DNA of 48,272 nt from Purshia tridentata. Taxonomy: Eukaryota > Streptophyta > Magnoliopsida > Rosales > Rosaceae. Positions 35,227-46,780 of the stretch are shown in pieces (the stretch's first letter is position 1; each line of letters opens with the position of its first letter). Below the pieces are notes generated by a model, which saw only the letters and a program-made list of their open reading frames with translations, searched no databases and was not told the DNA's origin. Location of the stretch: positions 1 through 48,272 of the forward strand of contig QANT01001341.1 of the NCBI GenBank assembly GCA_003254885.1, in the 5' to 3' direction. Position numbers and translations under genes: made by a program.

Positions 35227-36276
35227 TTACATTGGAAGTGCTCCTCCAACCTTACCATCATGAACACCCCAGAAAATGCTTCCAGCTTCATCAGACTTCC
35301 CAATATCAATAGCAATAGCACCAAAGATTGCTCTGAAAGCACCACAAACCAGCAACGGAGTTGAAGAATTAGTCTTCGGAGAAACTCTAACCACCTTTGG
35401 CAACCCCAACCGCACCCCGTCGGCAGCACATGAAGATTCTACTTTGGAGATCTCCGATATGCGGTGGTTCAATTCTTTTGCAGAAATTTCAACGTCCTTT
35501 TGAAGCAGTCTTAGAGAGGCCGATGTTTCTATGACATTGGCACCCAAAATGCTCAGTGCCCTGTTGTTCTCCCCAGAGAAGGAGGCATGGGTCATGGCAC
35601 GGCGGAGTAGACCAGTTTTTTGGAAAGTATAGCTGAAAGTAACAAAAAGCAACACAATAAAACTCCCTTTATCCAATGTCACACACACACACGCACAGAG
35701 AGAAACATATACATATAAATGCAATAATGTTTGACATTTAAATCTATTGGTTTGGTTGAGTGATTATTTAGCTAAAGACAATGAAAAAAAGGGGTAAACA
35801 GTTGCTGATTGAGAAATTCATCATATGTGTAAATGCTTAGTCATGCAGACTGCAAGATTAAGGTTTAGTCTTTCTTTCTTTTGCCTAAGATTTCTCAGAA
35901 ACCAAACAGAGTCGATGATCCAGAACTTTTGAAGACCAATTAAATGGAGAGGCAAAAAAGAGAGACTTTTACCCAATTTGCTTCTGAAGCGTTACGAGGG
36001 CTATTTCAAATGGCGATGAGCGTATGGAGGTCCGTTCATGTTGTTCACTGGTCGCGTATCCCTGCACAAAACCACCAACGTACTCAAGTTTGGCTGCATA
36101 AAATAGATTAATAGAGGAAAAAAAAAAGGAGGGAATTTTAACGCATATGCTCTATTTTATTTTCCTAAGTATTTTCTCGGGTAGCAAACAGAGGTTTAAG
36201 CTAATAGACCGACCTGAATATGTGGAAGGATTGCGAAGACGAAAATGGTAAACAGAGTGAAGCGAGGAAGAGGCAT
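35227..36276 (-). CDS. NFD2: NFD2-like RNase III-fold protein
   Basis: Resembles Arabidopsis NUCLEAR FUSION DEFECTIVE 2, required for karyogamy in the female gametophyte (family knowledge). Exons in transcript order 36276-36214, 36061-35973, 35632-35227 give 185 residues, near the 191 of the Arabidopsis protein. The first exon encodes a hydrophobic leader (MPLPRFTLFTIFVFAILPHI), probably a signal peptide or organelle presequence. The rest is an RNase III-like fold: FEIALVTLQKQIGYTF, LLRRAMTHASFSGENNRALSILGANVIE, VESSCAADGVRLGLPK, then CGAFRAIFGAIAIDIGKSDEA. The usual RNase III signature ExLEFLGDA is replaced by NRALSILGANV, so the metal-binding acidic residues are missing and cleavage activity is unlikely. 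The stop codon overlaps a GTAAGC donor-like string, but the length fits a true end here. Confidence 0.88.
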
Positions 36277-36380
36277 TTTTGCTTTTCTCTACGGTTTTTC
36301 CCCGGCGTGAGAAAATGGGTGCTCTGCTAAAGTAAAAACCCCACGAACTACTTTCCCTTGTATTTGGGTAGTAAGACTAA

Positions 36381-36639
36381 GGCCTCGTTTATTTGAAGAA
36401 GAAATTTCTAAGTTGAAGAAAGAAAATAGAAATAAAATAGATAAATTATGAAGAAAACTTATCCTTTCCAATCCCCTCAAAATAGTGGGGATTAGCAAGG
36501 ATAACATTTTCCTTGTAACTAAGCCATATTCTTTCCCTCTTCTTCTTTTAAGTTAGAAAAACACTCATTCTTTTTTCTTAAATACACATGAATTTACCAT
36601 TTATTTTTTCCAATCCAATCCTAGACACCAAACGAGGCC
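36381..36639. mobile_element. Tourist-like MITE (PIF/Harbinger type)
   Basis: A 259-bp noncoding element with terminal inverted repeats GGCCTCGTTT at the left and AAACGAGGCC at the right, flanked by a perfect TAA target-site duplication (36378-36380, 36640-36642). TAA/TTA duplications mark PIF/Harbinger elements. It lies about 100 bp upstream of the NFD2-like start codon, so it may contribute promoter sequence. Confidence 0.85.
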
Positions 36640-36762
36640 TAAGAGATTGACTATAAGTCAAACGCAGAGGTGTTCACGCGTCAACCAAATCCAACGGTTA
36701 ATCACCCATATTCCAAACCGTTGGATTCAAGACTTAATATTAGGCCAGTTGAGCTTAAATTT

Positions 36763-37078
36763 TATAGCAAATTACAACTTACACCCACGGAGTTTGGAGT
36801 ATTTCACAACTTTCATTCTATTGTTTTAATTTTTATAATTTAGTACCTAATATTTTGATTTACTTACAGTTGACAACTGTTATCTGTTTGATTGTTTAGT
36901 CGGTTAATTGATGACTCGACAATTACGAATTCCACATTTTTGTTGACTTGTAAGGCCAAAGACCTCTCATATTGCCATTAAAAGTGCTTCAGCTATTTGA
37001 TATGAATTTTTGATTTCAAATGACCTCCTAAAATCTATATCGCAAACATTAGGGGTGTAAATTATAATTTACTCTAAA
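36763..37078. repeat. Palindromic MITE-like element, copy 2
   Basis: The left end (gcaaattacaacttacaccc) is the imperfect reverse complement of the right end (ggggtgtaaattataattta). The left part, through the atttagtacctaatattttg block, matches the opposite strand of the right end of the element at 22.5-23.0 kb. It lies between the NFD2-like and TPS9-like genes. Confidence 0.6.
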
Positions 37079-37615
37079 TTTTAATTACTAAAATTTCATG
37101 TCATTTCATTTCGCTACTAATTCCTATATGTAGTTAGGACATCCTTTCACCGATCGATCAATAGTCGTGTTGATTGGACTTTTTTTCTTAATTTAACAAA
37201 TTCAATTTTGATTTTCCTATACCACTTCATTTATTGTTGGTATTTATGGCGTAGGAGAAGAGAGAATTTCAGTAACAACTATCATTTTCATAAAAGAATG
37301 GACTAATCATGTAAAAGTGCAAAGCCAGTTGAAATTTACAAAGCAATGATGCCCTTTGTGTCTCTGAAACATGCTAAGATTATTAACCTGTGTGTAAGTA
37401 AACAAGGTAACCTTCCAAGCAGGAAGGATTGACATCGACAAATCCACAGTAATCCCTTGTGCCATCTTTCTCTCCAAGAGCAGCATCATATCCGGCTTTC
37501 CACCACGCCAAAGAATAAAGTCAGTATCAAAAAGCCAAGAGTTAATCCCGATTCCTTTACGTAATGCTTGTATCATCAGAAGAAAACATTCGTCCAAGCA
37601 TATATAGCTTTCGTT
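37079..37615 (-). other. TPS9-like 3' UTR and spacer
   Basis: The first 300 bases after the TPS9-like stop (37615 down to about 37300) are less AT-rich and likely 3' UTR. A 96-codon frame there starts 19 bases after the stop but has no domain. Confidence 0.5.
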
Positions 37616-40388
37616 TCAAACAATATTTTCGAAAGAAGCTTGGATTTCGGCACTACACCTTGACTTGAAACTTGAAGCACCAGCCAGGCCTTGAAGCAGT
37701 GTGATGACATCCACAGTATCGTCTAGATAGTACCTAGCTTTACTAGGTTTTTGGCCAACAGTGCAAGCAAAGATCTCAGGAGGTACATGCTGAGATGATC
37801 TATAGGCTGTGTTTGATATGCTTTCGAACATGTCCTCGTCCGATCTATCATCCCCAATGCATAACACAAAATCTGGGGCTTTCCCATTTTTTATCATCAT
37901 GGACAGAACTTTCTCAGCAACTAACCCTTTAGTAACTCCCTGCAGTGTTAACAAGCCACATCACATCCTTTAGGCCACAAGAAAAACAGAAGACACAGAA
38001 AAGAGGAACAAATGGAGAACATTAATACCTGTGGCTTTACTTCAACAATATGCTGGCCTCGTTTAACAACTACGGGCTCATTTGCAAGCACATTTTCAAG
38101 ATGATCCAACATCTCCATGGCCTGGCAGGATCCAAAATCTGGATCAGCATCTAGATGGTGCCACACCAAGGCACTCTCCTTCGTCTCTATGTAGGAGCCA
38201 TCAGTTGCCTCTGTATATAACTTCATCACAGGTTCTGCAATTCGTTTCCAATCAAAATCTATGGCTAAGGAACTGGTTTCCCAATTGGACCTCCTACTCC
38301 ATCTGCGAGAAAAATCAAAGTAAATGTGGAATCAATACAAGTATAGATAATTAGTTTTCATTTTTTGAAACATTGTCATATGTATGTAAGAACCTACCTT
38401 ATGAAGTATCCATGCTCCGCTGCTAGACCCAGATTCTCACATTGAGCAAACCATTCACTAAGAGAGTTTTGACCCCTACCACTGACTATAAACACAGTAT
38501 TATTGGGGTCACTGCACAGCTTGTTCAGAACTGAAATGACTTGGGGACTGGGCATCTTAACAATGGAAGCTTCAGGCACTATCGTTCCATCATAATCCAA
38601 AAATATTGCCCTTCTATTTGTCCTCTTATATGCAGAGAGGATATGTTCAATGGAAAGCTTCCTAAAACTTGGAGAAAGAGACAAAATTCTAAAACTCAGA
38701 CCAAATCCAATTCCCCAGCAACGTTTTCTGTAGTGATCTTTGCAAGCTCGTTCCAAATCTTGTATAAAACTGCGGGCCCAGTAAGCCACATCATGAGAGC
38801 TAATATACCGATAATGTTTCTCATGCCGCAACTGCTTTTCTAACTCAGACATTGTGATGGCCACATTTAGTGCATCAGCTACGGCTTCAATGTTCCACGG
38901 GTTCACCCTGATTGCCCCACTCAAAGATGGCGAGCAACCTATGAACTCCGAAACAACAAGTGTACTTGTATGAGGAGAGTCAGGGGCAATTCCTATAGCT
39001 TTATCCATATTTGGAGTCCCCTGCCTACAAATAATATACTTGTAGGGGATTAGGTTCATGCCATCTCTCACAGCATTAACAATGCAACATTCTGCCAAAG
39101 AATAATAGGCAGTCTTCTCATGAAAGGGAACGTGACGGTCAATCAAAATAACTGGTTCATAGCCTGGGAAACCAAAGACTTCATTTAACCTTCTGGTAGT
39201 TGAATATGTTTCCTTTTTTGCTTCCTGAACATCTTTCCCTGTGCTCCTTGCAGGGTTTACAATTTGAACCAGGATCACCTTGCCCCGCAACTCCGGATGC
39301 TGCTGCAAAAGTTGTTCCATGGCCAACAACTTTAGACTGATGCCTTTAAAAATGTCCATGTCATCAACACCAAGAATAATTTTTTTCCCCTTGAACTGTT
39401 CTTGAATCTCTTTGGCCTTCATGGAAGAAGAGGGATGATTTAATGCAGATTCAAGTCGACCCATGTGTATCCCCACTGGCAGAATTTTAATGTACACAGT
39501 GCGGCCAAAATATTCAAGTCCAATGTAACCGCGCTTAGATTCGTATTCCAGGCCAAGCATTCTACTGCAGCAAGAAAGGAAGTGGCGAGCATAATCAAAC
39601 GTATGAAAACCAATCAAATCTACATTTAGCATTGCTCTCAGAATTTCATCTCTGACAGGCAGGGTCCTGTAGATTTCTGACGAAGGGAATGGGCTATGGA
39701 GGAAAAAGCCAAGCTTAACTCGTGTAAAACGCCGTCTCAAAAATGTGGGAAGAATCATTAGGTGATAGTCATGAACCCATACACAATCATTTTCAGGATT
39801 GATCACCTCCATAACTTTATCAGCATATCTCTTGTTAGCGGAAACATATGCCTGCCAAAGTAGCCTGTCAAAGCGATTGCTATGGTCCGGGCACATTGGA
39901 AGCATGTAGTGAAAAAGGGGCCACAGATATTGCTTACAAAACCCATGATAATACTTCTTATGAAGCTCAGGAGGAAGGAATGTTGGCACGCAATTAAATT
40001 CCTCAAGCAGTTTCTGGGAAATTTCTTCTTGCTCACTTGCATCTATGTCAACCTTCAAAGACCCCACATATATAACCACATCAGCAGATGAGAAACCATC
40101 TTTCAGTTGCAACAAAATTGGATCCTCATCAAAACTGAAGCACCATCTCCCAGATTTTGTATCCTTCTGAGCATGTAGAGGGAGAAAATTTGCCACTATT
40201 ATTTTTTTCTTGCAGCATTCAGAGGGGGAAAGATTTATATCTTCATTATGACTCCCATCACCATTTTTTACATCAGGAATGATGCCTGGAAGAGTCATCA
40301 CCCTTGGAAGACTCCGAGGGGTCTGAGGGAAATTTAACATGTCCCCAGATGCCAATTCCAACAAACTTATGCAAGATCTTGAGAACAT
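37616..40388 (-). CDS. TPS9: Class II trehalose-6-phosphate synthase (TPS9-like)
   Basis: Bifunctional-layout TPS/TPP protein of plant class II. These have little proven synthase or phosphatase activity and are thought to be regulators in trehalose-6-phosphate/SnRK1 sugar signalling (family knowledge). Exons in transcript order 40388-38398, 38302-38029, 37939-37616 give 862 residues, the family length, and the two-intron structure is typical. The N-terminus carries LLELASGDMLNFPQTPRSLPRVMT, conserved in TPS8-10. The glycosyltransferase 20 domain shows CVWVHDYHLMILP, LGFFLHSPFPSSEIYRTLP, VDLIGFHTFDYARHFLS, ILGVDDMDIFKG, and LAECCIVNAVRDGMNLIPYKYI. The C-terminal HAD phosphatase domain has FLDYDGTIVPE, FIVSGRG, AAEHGYFIRW and GDDRSDEDMFES. 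Several details (SGRWCFSFDED, HGYFIRWS, GKDVQEAKKETYST) favour TPS9 over TPS10. Transcription starts far upstream, beyond a long leader intron. Confidence 0.95.
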
Positions 40389-42340
40389 GATTGCACCGAA
40401 GCAATCTTATCCAGGTTAATGACTCAGAGTTCTGAATAATGAAGGACCAAGAGCCTTGTGCAAAGAAAGAACCTATAGAAAGGGCAGGAGAAGACAATTA
40501 TAAATATCCTATCCAAATAATGATGAGCTATGAACTAGACAATTGTAAGGGCAGACATCCAACTATTATCATGGAACAGAACTTTACTCATTGGTGGAGC
40601 AACTGATCTCTATCTTACACATCAGGCAATATAGTATATACTATGGAGGACAAGAAGAATTAAAAAGAATAGCAGATAGAGCAGAATTTTTACAAGAACA
40701 CCATTCCTCCACATCGATCAGTATAATCATTTCTATCAGATTTTCACAAATGGTAAAGTATTATCTTGCTCCAAGTCCTACTATATTTTTCTACTACTGC
40801 TCATTTTAAAAGGAACAACAATCTGCTTTTTTTTTTTTTTTTATCTGGGTAGAAACTTGCATCTGCTTCTCCATATATTATATATAGGCAAACTTGCAGA
40901 AATTATGAAACGATTAAAATAACCACAGGTAGATTTGGCTATCTATTCCAACTAAATTTTACAGTAATCAAAGCATACCCCATAACAAGAAGAGTTCATA
41001 ATATAAACCTATTGACAGAAAAAAAAGAATAATAATAGCAAAGTTGGATTATTGTAGGATCAGGTTATAATGATGGAGCAGTGACATGAAAAGAATTATT
41101 CTTGAAATCAATCAACTTGCAACTAATTTTATCCACAAAATATCTCCTACAACTTATCAGTCAACTAATCTGTACAAGAGGAATATATTTATCACCTAAT
41201 TATATTTGGCCAATTTCTTATTCCTCCGGATCATCATTCATTTTAGAACATATCCTCATCCAAAACAAAATGGCATACGAAAATAAAACCTTCAAGAACA
41301 AGAAAAATAATGATTTTGGAACACTTTCAGGGGGGCTGCATCTGGTTTTAGGAAGAAATTAGTATTTTGGAAAGCAGTTGAATCATCATTCATCAGATAA
41401 GCATATCTGTATAGAAATAATGGAAGCAAAGAATAATTTCCAATTAATGCAGTACATCTGATTTGGCTATTCATGGGATTCGTCCTTATCTTTGATCATT
41501 GTTGATATCCACACGCAACAAACTATAACAGGTAAAATGGAACTAGAAAACCATTACTTGTCACTGCAGCTTAAGCTGTTTTCTAACCTTTAGTAAAAGC
41601 TCTGCTTTTCTCAGCAGAGTTTTTTCAAAAAATTTCTTGATCATATTATTCTTTTCTCAAGACTCAAAATTTAAGCGATTGAAAATGTTTACCTTAATAC
41701 GTGCACACCCTCAGAGCAAAAGATTTCATCTTTCTCAAAAATAAAAAATAAAAATAAAAATTTCTAGGCAAACAAACAGAGCTAGAAGAATTGACAGCAC
41801 GCATCCATAACAACTTAGAAAGAAAGATGGAGAATAACCTGAAATGAAGTCAGATTGATCCAACAAGGAAGCTCCTATAAAGCTATGTGATTGTGATATC
41901 AGTAAAGAGCAAATTTCCTGCGAGAACACCGTTCACATTTAGATATACAAGAAATCCATAAAAAAAAAAAGGAAAAGAAACCTCTGTTTGGTTTATGAGA
42001 TGATGAAGGGAAAGAATAAGAAGCAGCTCTGTCATTTCAAAGAAACTGAATCATAAAGTCAACCCCCAACAATCCAGAAAATCCCAAGTAATGATTTCCC
42101 TTAAATTCTCAGCAACCAAAAGACCCTTTAGAATTTAGAGGGAAAAGAAAAAAAAAAACCCAGTACCGTGAACAACTCAGAGCTGTGAAAAAACTTACAT
42201 AGATAAAGAAATAGATAGAGCAGGGACAGATGGATAGACAAATGAGAGAAAGAATGTAAGACAGACAGTGTTTGATGTTTTATAGCAGAAAGAGAGCAAG
42301 AGAAGAAGAGAGGTGGTGATGTGAGTTAGGTTGGAAACCG
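40389..42340 (-). other. TPS9-like 5' leader with long intron
   Basis: On the minus strand an acceptor TTTCTATAG ends just before 40472, giving about 84 leader bases before the ATG. A donor AT|GTAAGTTT at about 42198 suits the end of a first noncoding exon (about 42199-42330). The implied leader intron is about 1.7 kb, as is common for class II TPS genes. A T-run micro-insertion at 40821-40868 lies in it. Exact exon borders are inference. Confidence 0.5.
40821..40868 (-). repeat. T-run micro-insertion in TPS9-like leader intron
   Basis: ATCTGCTT at 40821-40828 and 40861-40868 flanks 32 bases: on the minus strand GCAAGTTTCTACCCAGAT, then a run of A. The AGTTTCTACC block resembles AGTTTCGACC at 46.8 kb. 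Confidence 0.5.
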
Positions 42341-44197
42341 GTGAGATTTGTGAGAGTTTTTAATGGTTTCGAAACTGACCATTTTAAAAATGAAAGAAAG
42401 TGAAAGAAAAAAGAGAAAAATGTTGGGAAATGAAAGAATTTTTGGATGGGAGGCTCCGTTTGGTTTGTGCGTTTGTCGTTAAAATTGTTTGTTCATTCAA
42501 CAAGGGAAGCTCATGGAGTCTTGAGAGACAGATTAAGCGTAGAAAGTCAAAAAAGAAGATATATACGTCGAGAGATGGAAAGACTACAGTTGGATTGCAA
42601 CTCCTGGTTGGTCTTACGTTATAGTCCTCTCTGCCTTTCTTCTTCCAATAAAAGGACCTTCCTCTTCAACTTTATTACCTAATTACCCTTGTTCTAATTT
42701 ATGTTTTTTTTTTTGTACTTTTGGAATGTCTCTCTACACCAAACTCTCGGAATATCCTCTTTATCAAATCGTTTTATATGTTAATGTAGTATTAAAAATT
42801 TGTTCATTTGAATCAATGATTAAATGATTTCGACAAATAATATGATATAATAGTTGAGAGGAAAAATTATGGCAAATAACATCTTCTTTTTATGTTTATG
42901 AAAATAAGTTACTTATGATATGAATAGTGACGTAACATCTTAACATGAGAGAAGCAAAGATTTCATAATTTAATGTTTCAATTCTTTCTTCTCTTATGTT
43001 AGGAATGTTATGTCAATAGCTTTGTTGTAGGTAAGTTTTCTTTTTGTAAACATGTGAGAAATGATTCATAATGTGATTAATATGCATATCCCAAAATGTA
43101 GTCAACCAAACCCACCACTAATCCTCTTTACATAAGAGTAAAAAATGTGAATTAGCATATTAGCTTACCAACTTTTTCCCTAAACAGAATGTTGATTCCC
43201 CTAAGGAACTCTAAATATGCTTCCATTTTTAACTCATTACCTCAGTCTTATCTATCTAACCCTGCTTTTTTTGTTGCAAATATTTATCTAAACCTGAAAG
43301 AGTAACAAAAAAGATAGTCCAACAATTGTAAAGATTACTCTTTAATTACACTGGCTGTTGAGGGTTAATTGCCTAAAAACCTAATTGTGTAGGTACCAAA
43401 AAGGGAGTCTTTATTATTTAAATAAACAATGTTATCCTTTCAATAGTGTTGTTTGCATTAACAAGTTGTGTTGTTTTTTGGTATTTAAATAAAGTTGACC
43501 ATCCCTTCTTCACACCTTAAAAACAAAACAAAATCAACGATGACTCGTTTAGAATTTTGGGTTGCATGCGGATAAACATAGACTAGAGGTAGACAAATCC
43601 AATTGCGTTGGGTTGGGTCAAAATTGTAAATTTAATTAGTATACGTGTATGGAAAAGTGCCACTATTATATATGATGAGTATATTAATCAACAAGTGACC
43701 TCTCCATTGTCATACTCAAAACATTAACATTATTATACCACCAACAAGAAATTCCTAGCGTAAAAGACCATATATAATAAGATATCACCCCAAAATAAAT
43801 AAATAAAAACCATGATAAGGATTGGGATTTCAAGCATGCAATACAACATAAAATTATAATATTGGTAAAAAACCGATAAACACCCATCTATTTAGTTATT
43901 AATATATTTTAGTTATTGATGCAATAATATAATTGGAAGTACTTTTGTGTGAAGCATTTCGCTCAACAATGCTTGTATTAGAAGCAATGTAAAAGCTTTA
44001 ATTAAAAGCTCAAATACTTTTTGTTCTACATTTTCATTTGAAAGAAGTGAATTACTCTGCGGACCTCACACATTCTCTACGATGAATGAATTTATATGGC
44101 AATAGGTAATCAGAAAGAATAAAAGATGTAGCATTGGGGTAAATGGGTAAATGTCAAAATGAGCTGTAGCCTAATGATTAACAGCTGTGAAAATAAA
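42341..44197. other. Intergenic, no gene seen
   Basis: TPS9-like promoter followed by AT-rich intergenic DNA. No coding region, RNA gene or defined transposon was recognised. Confidence 0.5.
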
Positions 44198-44235
44198 AGA
44201 ATATAAATTTTTTTTTTAATTGAACAGAATATAAA
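44198..44235 (-). repeat. T-run micro-insertion with 10-bp direct repeats
   Basis: AGAATATAAA at 44198-44207 and 44226-44235 flanks 18 bases; on the minus strand gttcaatt followed by ten A. Confidence 0.6.
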
Positions 44236-44903
44236 CTGTATGACAATAATTAGAGTTTAGAAGGAAACCACATTTATTTGGTAGGAGAGAGGGACAGTAC
44301 ACGCGGCTGCTCGACCACGCATATTCCTTGCTGTCACATTTATTTGGAATTGGATAAGATTTGCTTTTTACCCTTTTTACCAGTTTCACCTTCTCACATT
44401 CGCCCACTTGTCAACTTGGATCGTGGCTGGGTGCCATGCACGCGCCATTAACGTCGTGCGTGGAATTTTCTCGTGCTCTACACCGTATGCTACTGGAAAT
44501 TTATTTATTTCTTTCTAAAACGTTCTCTGTCGTGTTATTTACTCGTAAACAAACAAGTTTACAAATTTTTACATTTTTATGACGTGCGGTGCCAATAGAA
44601 TTATAAAATTAGACTTTTTTTTTCTTTTATATCAAAAGGATAAAAACCTCCTTGCCTATTTTTACTAATCATAATAATCACTTTTTTTCTTAATAAATCA
44701 TAATAGTCACGTCTTCACTTTCCTCGAGCACTTGTTTAGTAAAAATGTTTTCCAAATACATGGCATGTTATGTATTGAAAGAGTTATGCTAAGCACACTC
44801 ATGGGTGAGGTTTAATATAAATTTTACACTAATCAAAAATTATACAGTCATTTACGTGTATGTGAATTCACATTCGTCATGTAGATTGCCAGCTTTGATA
44901 CAA
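44236..44903. other. Intergenic, no gene seen
   Basis: AT-rich DNA between a micro-insertion and the Tourist-like element. Nothing else is recognised. Confidence 0.5.
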
Positions 44904-44906
44904 TTA

Positions 44907-45470
44907 GGGTCTGTTTGGTTTGCAAAGTTAGTTTCTTGAAAAATCATTTCTTATAAATTTTTTAGAATGAAGATAATGTAATATTCTCAATCTTGTGTTT
45001 GGTAATGCCGAAAAGATAAACCATGAATTACTTTTTTTTTTTCATTTCCNTAGAATGAAGATAATGTAATATTTTCAATCTTGTGTTTGGTAATGCCGAA
45101 AAGATAAACCATGAATTACTTTTTTTTTTCATTTCCATGTTTTGTTTGTGAATGAATAAGAAATAAAATTTGTTCTATTTTACAATTATACCCTCATCTA
45201 TTATATATATTGTGAAGAGTTTTTTGTTGTTGAATAACTTGGTATTATCAAATTTAAAAGGGGTATAATTGTTTAAAAGAAGTGTAATAAATGTTTTCCC
45301 AAAATGAGGGAAAACAAAACCCAAGCTAATACAAGGGATTCATTTTCCTCTATTTGGGTGCATCAAATTCTTATAGACTATAAAACTATTTCTCATACAT
45401 GCACTTACCAAACGTGAGAATGCAATTATTTTTCCCTTTCCATGTTTTTAAAACTTAAACCAAACGGCCC
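44907..45470. mobile_element. Tourist-like MITE, 564 bp
   Basis: The ends are GGGTCTGTTTGGTTT (left) and, on the opposite strand, GGGCCGTTTGGTTTA (right), flanked by a TTA target-site duplication (44904-44906 and 45471-45473). This fits the PIF/Harbinger superfamily. The element contains an internal tandem duplication separated by an N. No transposase sequence is present. Confidence 0.8.
44963..45136. repeat. Tandem duplication with N at the junction
   Basis: Two copies of about 86 bp (44963-45049 and 45051-45136) differ by one T-run length and one base. The unknown base at 45050 sits exactly between them. This may be a true duplication or an assembly artefact. Confidence 0.85.
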
Positions 45471-45473
45471 TTA

Positions 45474-46780
45474 AAGATACTAGAGCATTTCAACCTGCTA
45501 AAACTAATGGACAATAAATTAGGAGGCTCAACACATTATACTTTAAAGGCCTCATTCCAATATGAAATTCTGTCTTATTCTAAGTACTCCTATGGGCAAC
45601 CTACTTGCAAACCTAAAGGTTTAGCCCCGTCCTATTTGAAGAATGACCCTTATAGCACGGCTTACTTAAATTTAATATCTATACAATTGAAAAAAACATA
45701 GCATTTATTTAGAATCATAAGGTAGACCATGCAATGAATACAAAAAATAATGTTGTCTTGCATTTTGAAAATAAAAAAATGATCAAAGTTGGTTCGTCGG
45801 GATATATAAAGTTGATTGATGGAATAAATTTGGAATGAATTAATATGACAAAGGGAATACCCCAATTGTGATTATTCAACCCGAGTTCAAGCTGAAGTCA
45901 AAGGTGTAATAAAATATAAAATTAGGTTTGAAAAAATGTGAATGAAATAAAAAGAAGAAGGTGATTTTAATTTTTAGGTAGAAAAGAAAATAAGAAAGGA
46001 AATGAGGGAGTGGCATATGGATGTAATAATGAGGAAAGAAAGGCCCCTGTCCTGGAGTTGCGCAGTTCGATGCGGATAAAATCTAGGAGACAAAGGATCT
46101 TTAAAAGGCTTTTTCTTTTGGCTCATGACATCTACTAAGCCAGCGAGGCTAGTCCTATATTATCCTATTCCACTATTGTATTGCTGATTCCTATCCTCCA
46201 CATTTATGAATATTATCCAATTCTTCTTAAATTGGAATGGGTCCCATTCCCATTCCCAATCGTATAATATTAATACACCCCTTACTCCACAATCCAAATT
46301 CCCTTCTGTTTAAGCTATTTTGACAATTTGACATGCCACACATGCGCTTGTTGCCTTCTCGTACCTTCTTTTGGATTTTGCTTTGCCCACCCACCCACAT
46401 CTTATTCTTAAATCTTAGGTGCCTTCATGTATATACTATTGTAACTTGGGTAATTACAAGGGAACCATATTTTTGGACTATATTAGTAAATTGAGAATTG
46501 ACGTATGACTTGTTACCTAAGGTAATTCACTAATATAGTACATCAGGATGAGGAATTGAGGACAACGTAAATTCCATTAAACCAAAGAAATGAATATGAC
46601 TTAGATTTTAGACCCAACCAAAAAAAAAAANAAAAAAAAAAAAGTAAAAAAGAAAATGTATTAGTATAAGATGAAAAGAAAAGGGCGGGAGTGGGACCCG
46701 CGTTATCTGGTGTCTCAGGGTGAGGAAGTGAATGCGTGAGGAAAAGAGAAGAAGGGAGCGTGGCTCTGGCTTTGTCTGCA
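45474..46780. other. Intergenic, no gene seen
   Basis: AT-rich DNA without a recognisable gene. A poly(A) run with an N (46631) follows the string gacccaacc, similar in style to the micro-insertions, but no clear flanking duplication was found. Confidence 0.5.

Noticed and set aside
37307..37597. 96-codon minus-strand frame just after the TPS9-like stop
   Set aside because: Most likely 3' UTR; no resemblance to any domain and the TPS protein already ends at the family length.
40273..40497. Upstream frame overlapping the TPS9-like start codon out of frame
   Set aside because: Its ATG lies upstream of a good splice acceptor at about 40473, so it would be removed with the leader intron.
46600..46660. 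Further possible micro-insertion at the poly(A)-N run after gacccaacc
   Set aside because: No convincing direct repeat flanks it, and the run length is uncertain because of the N.
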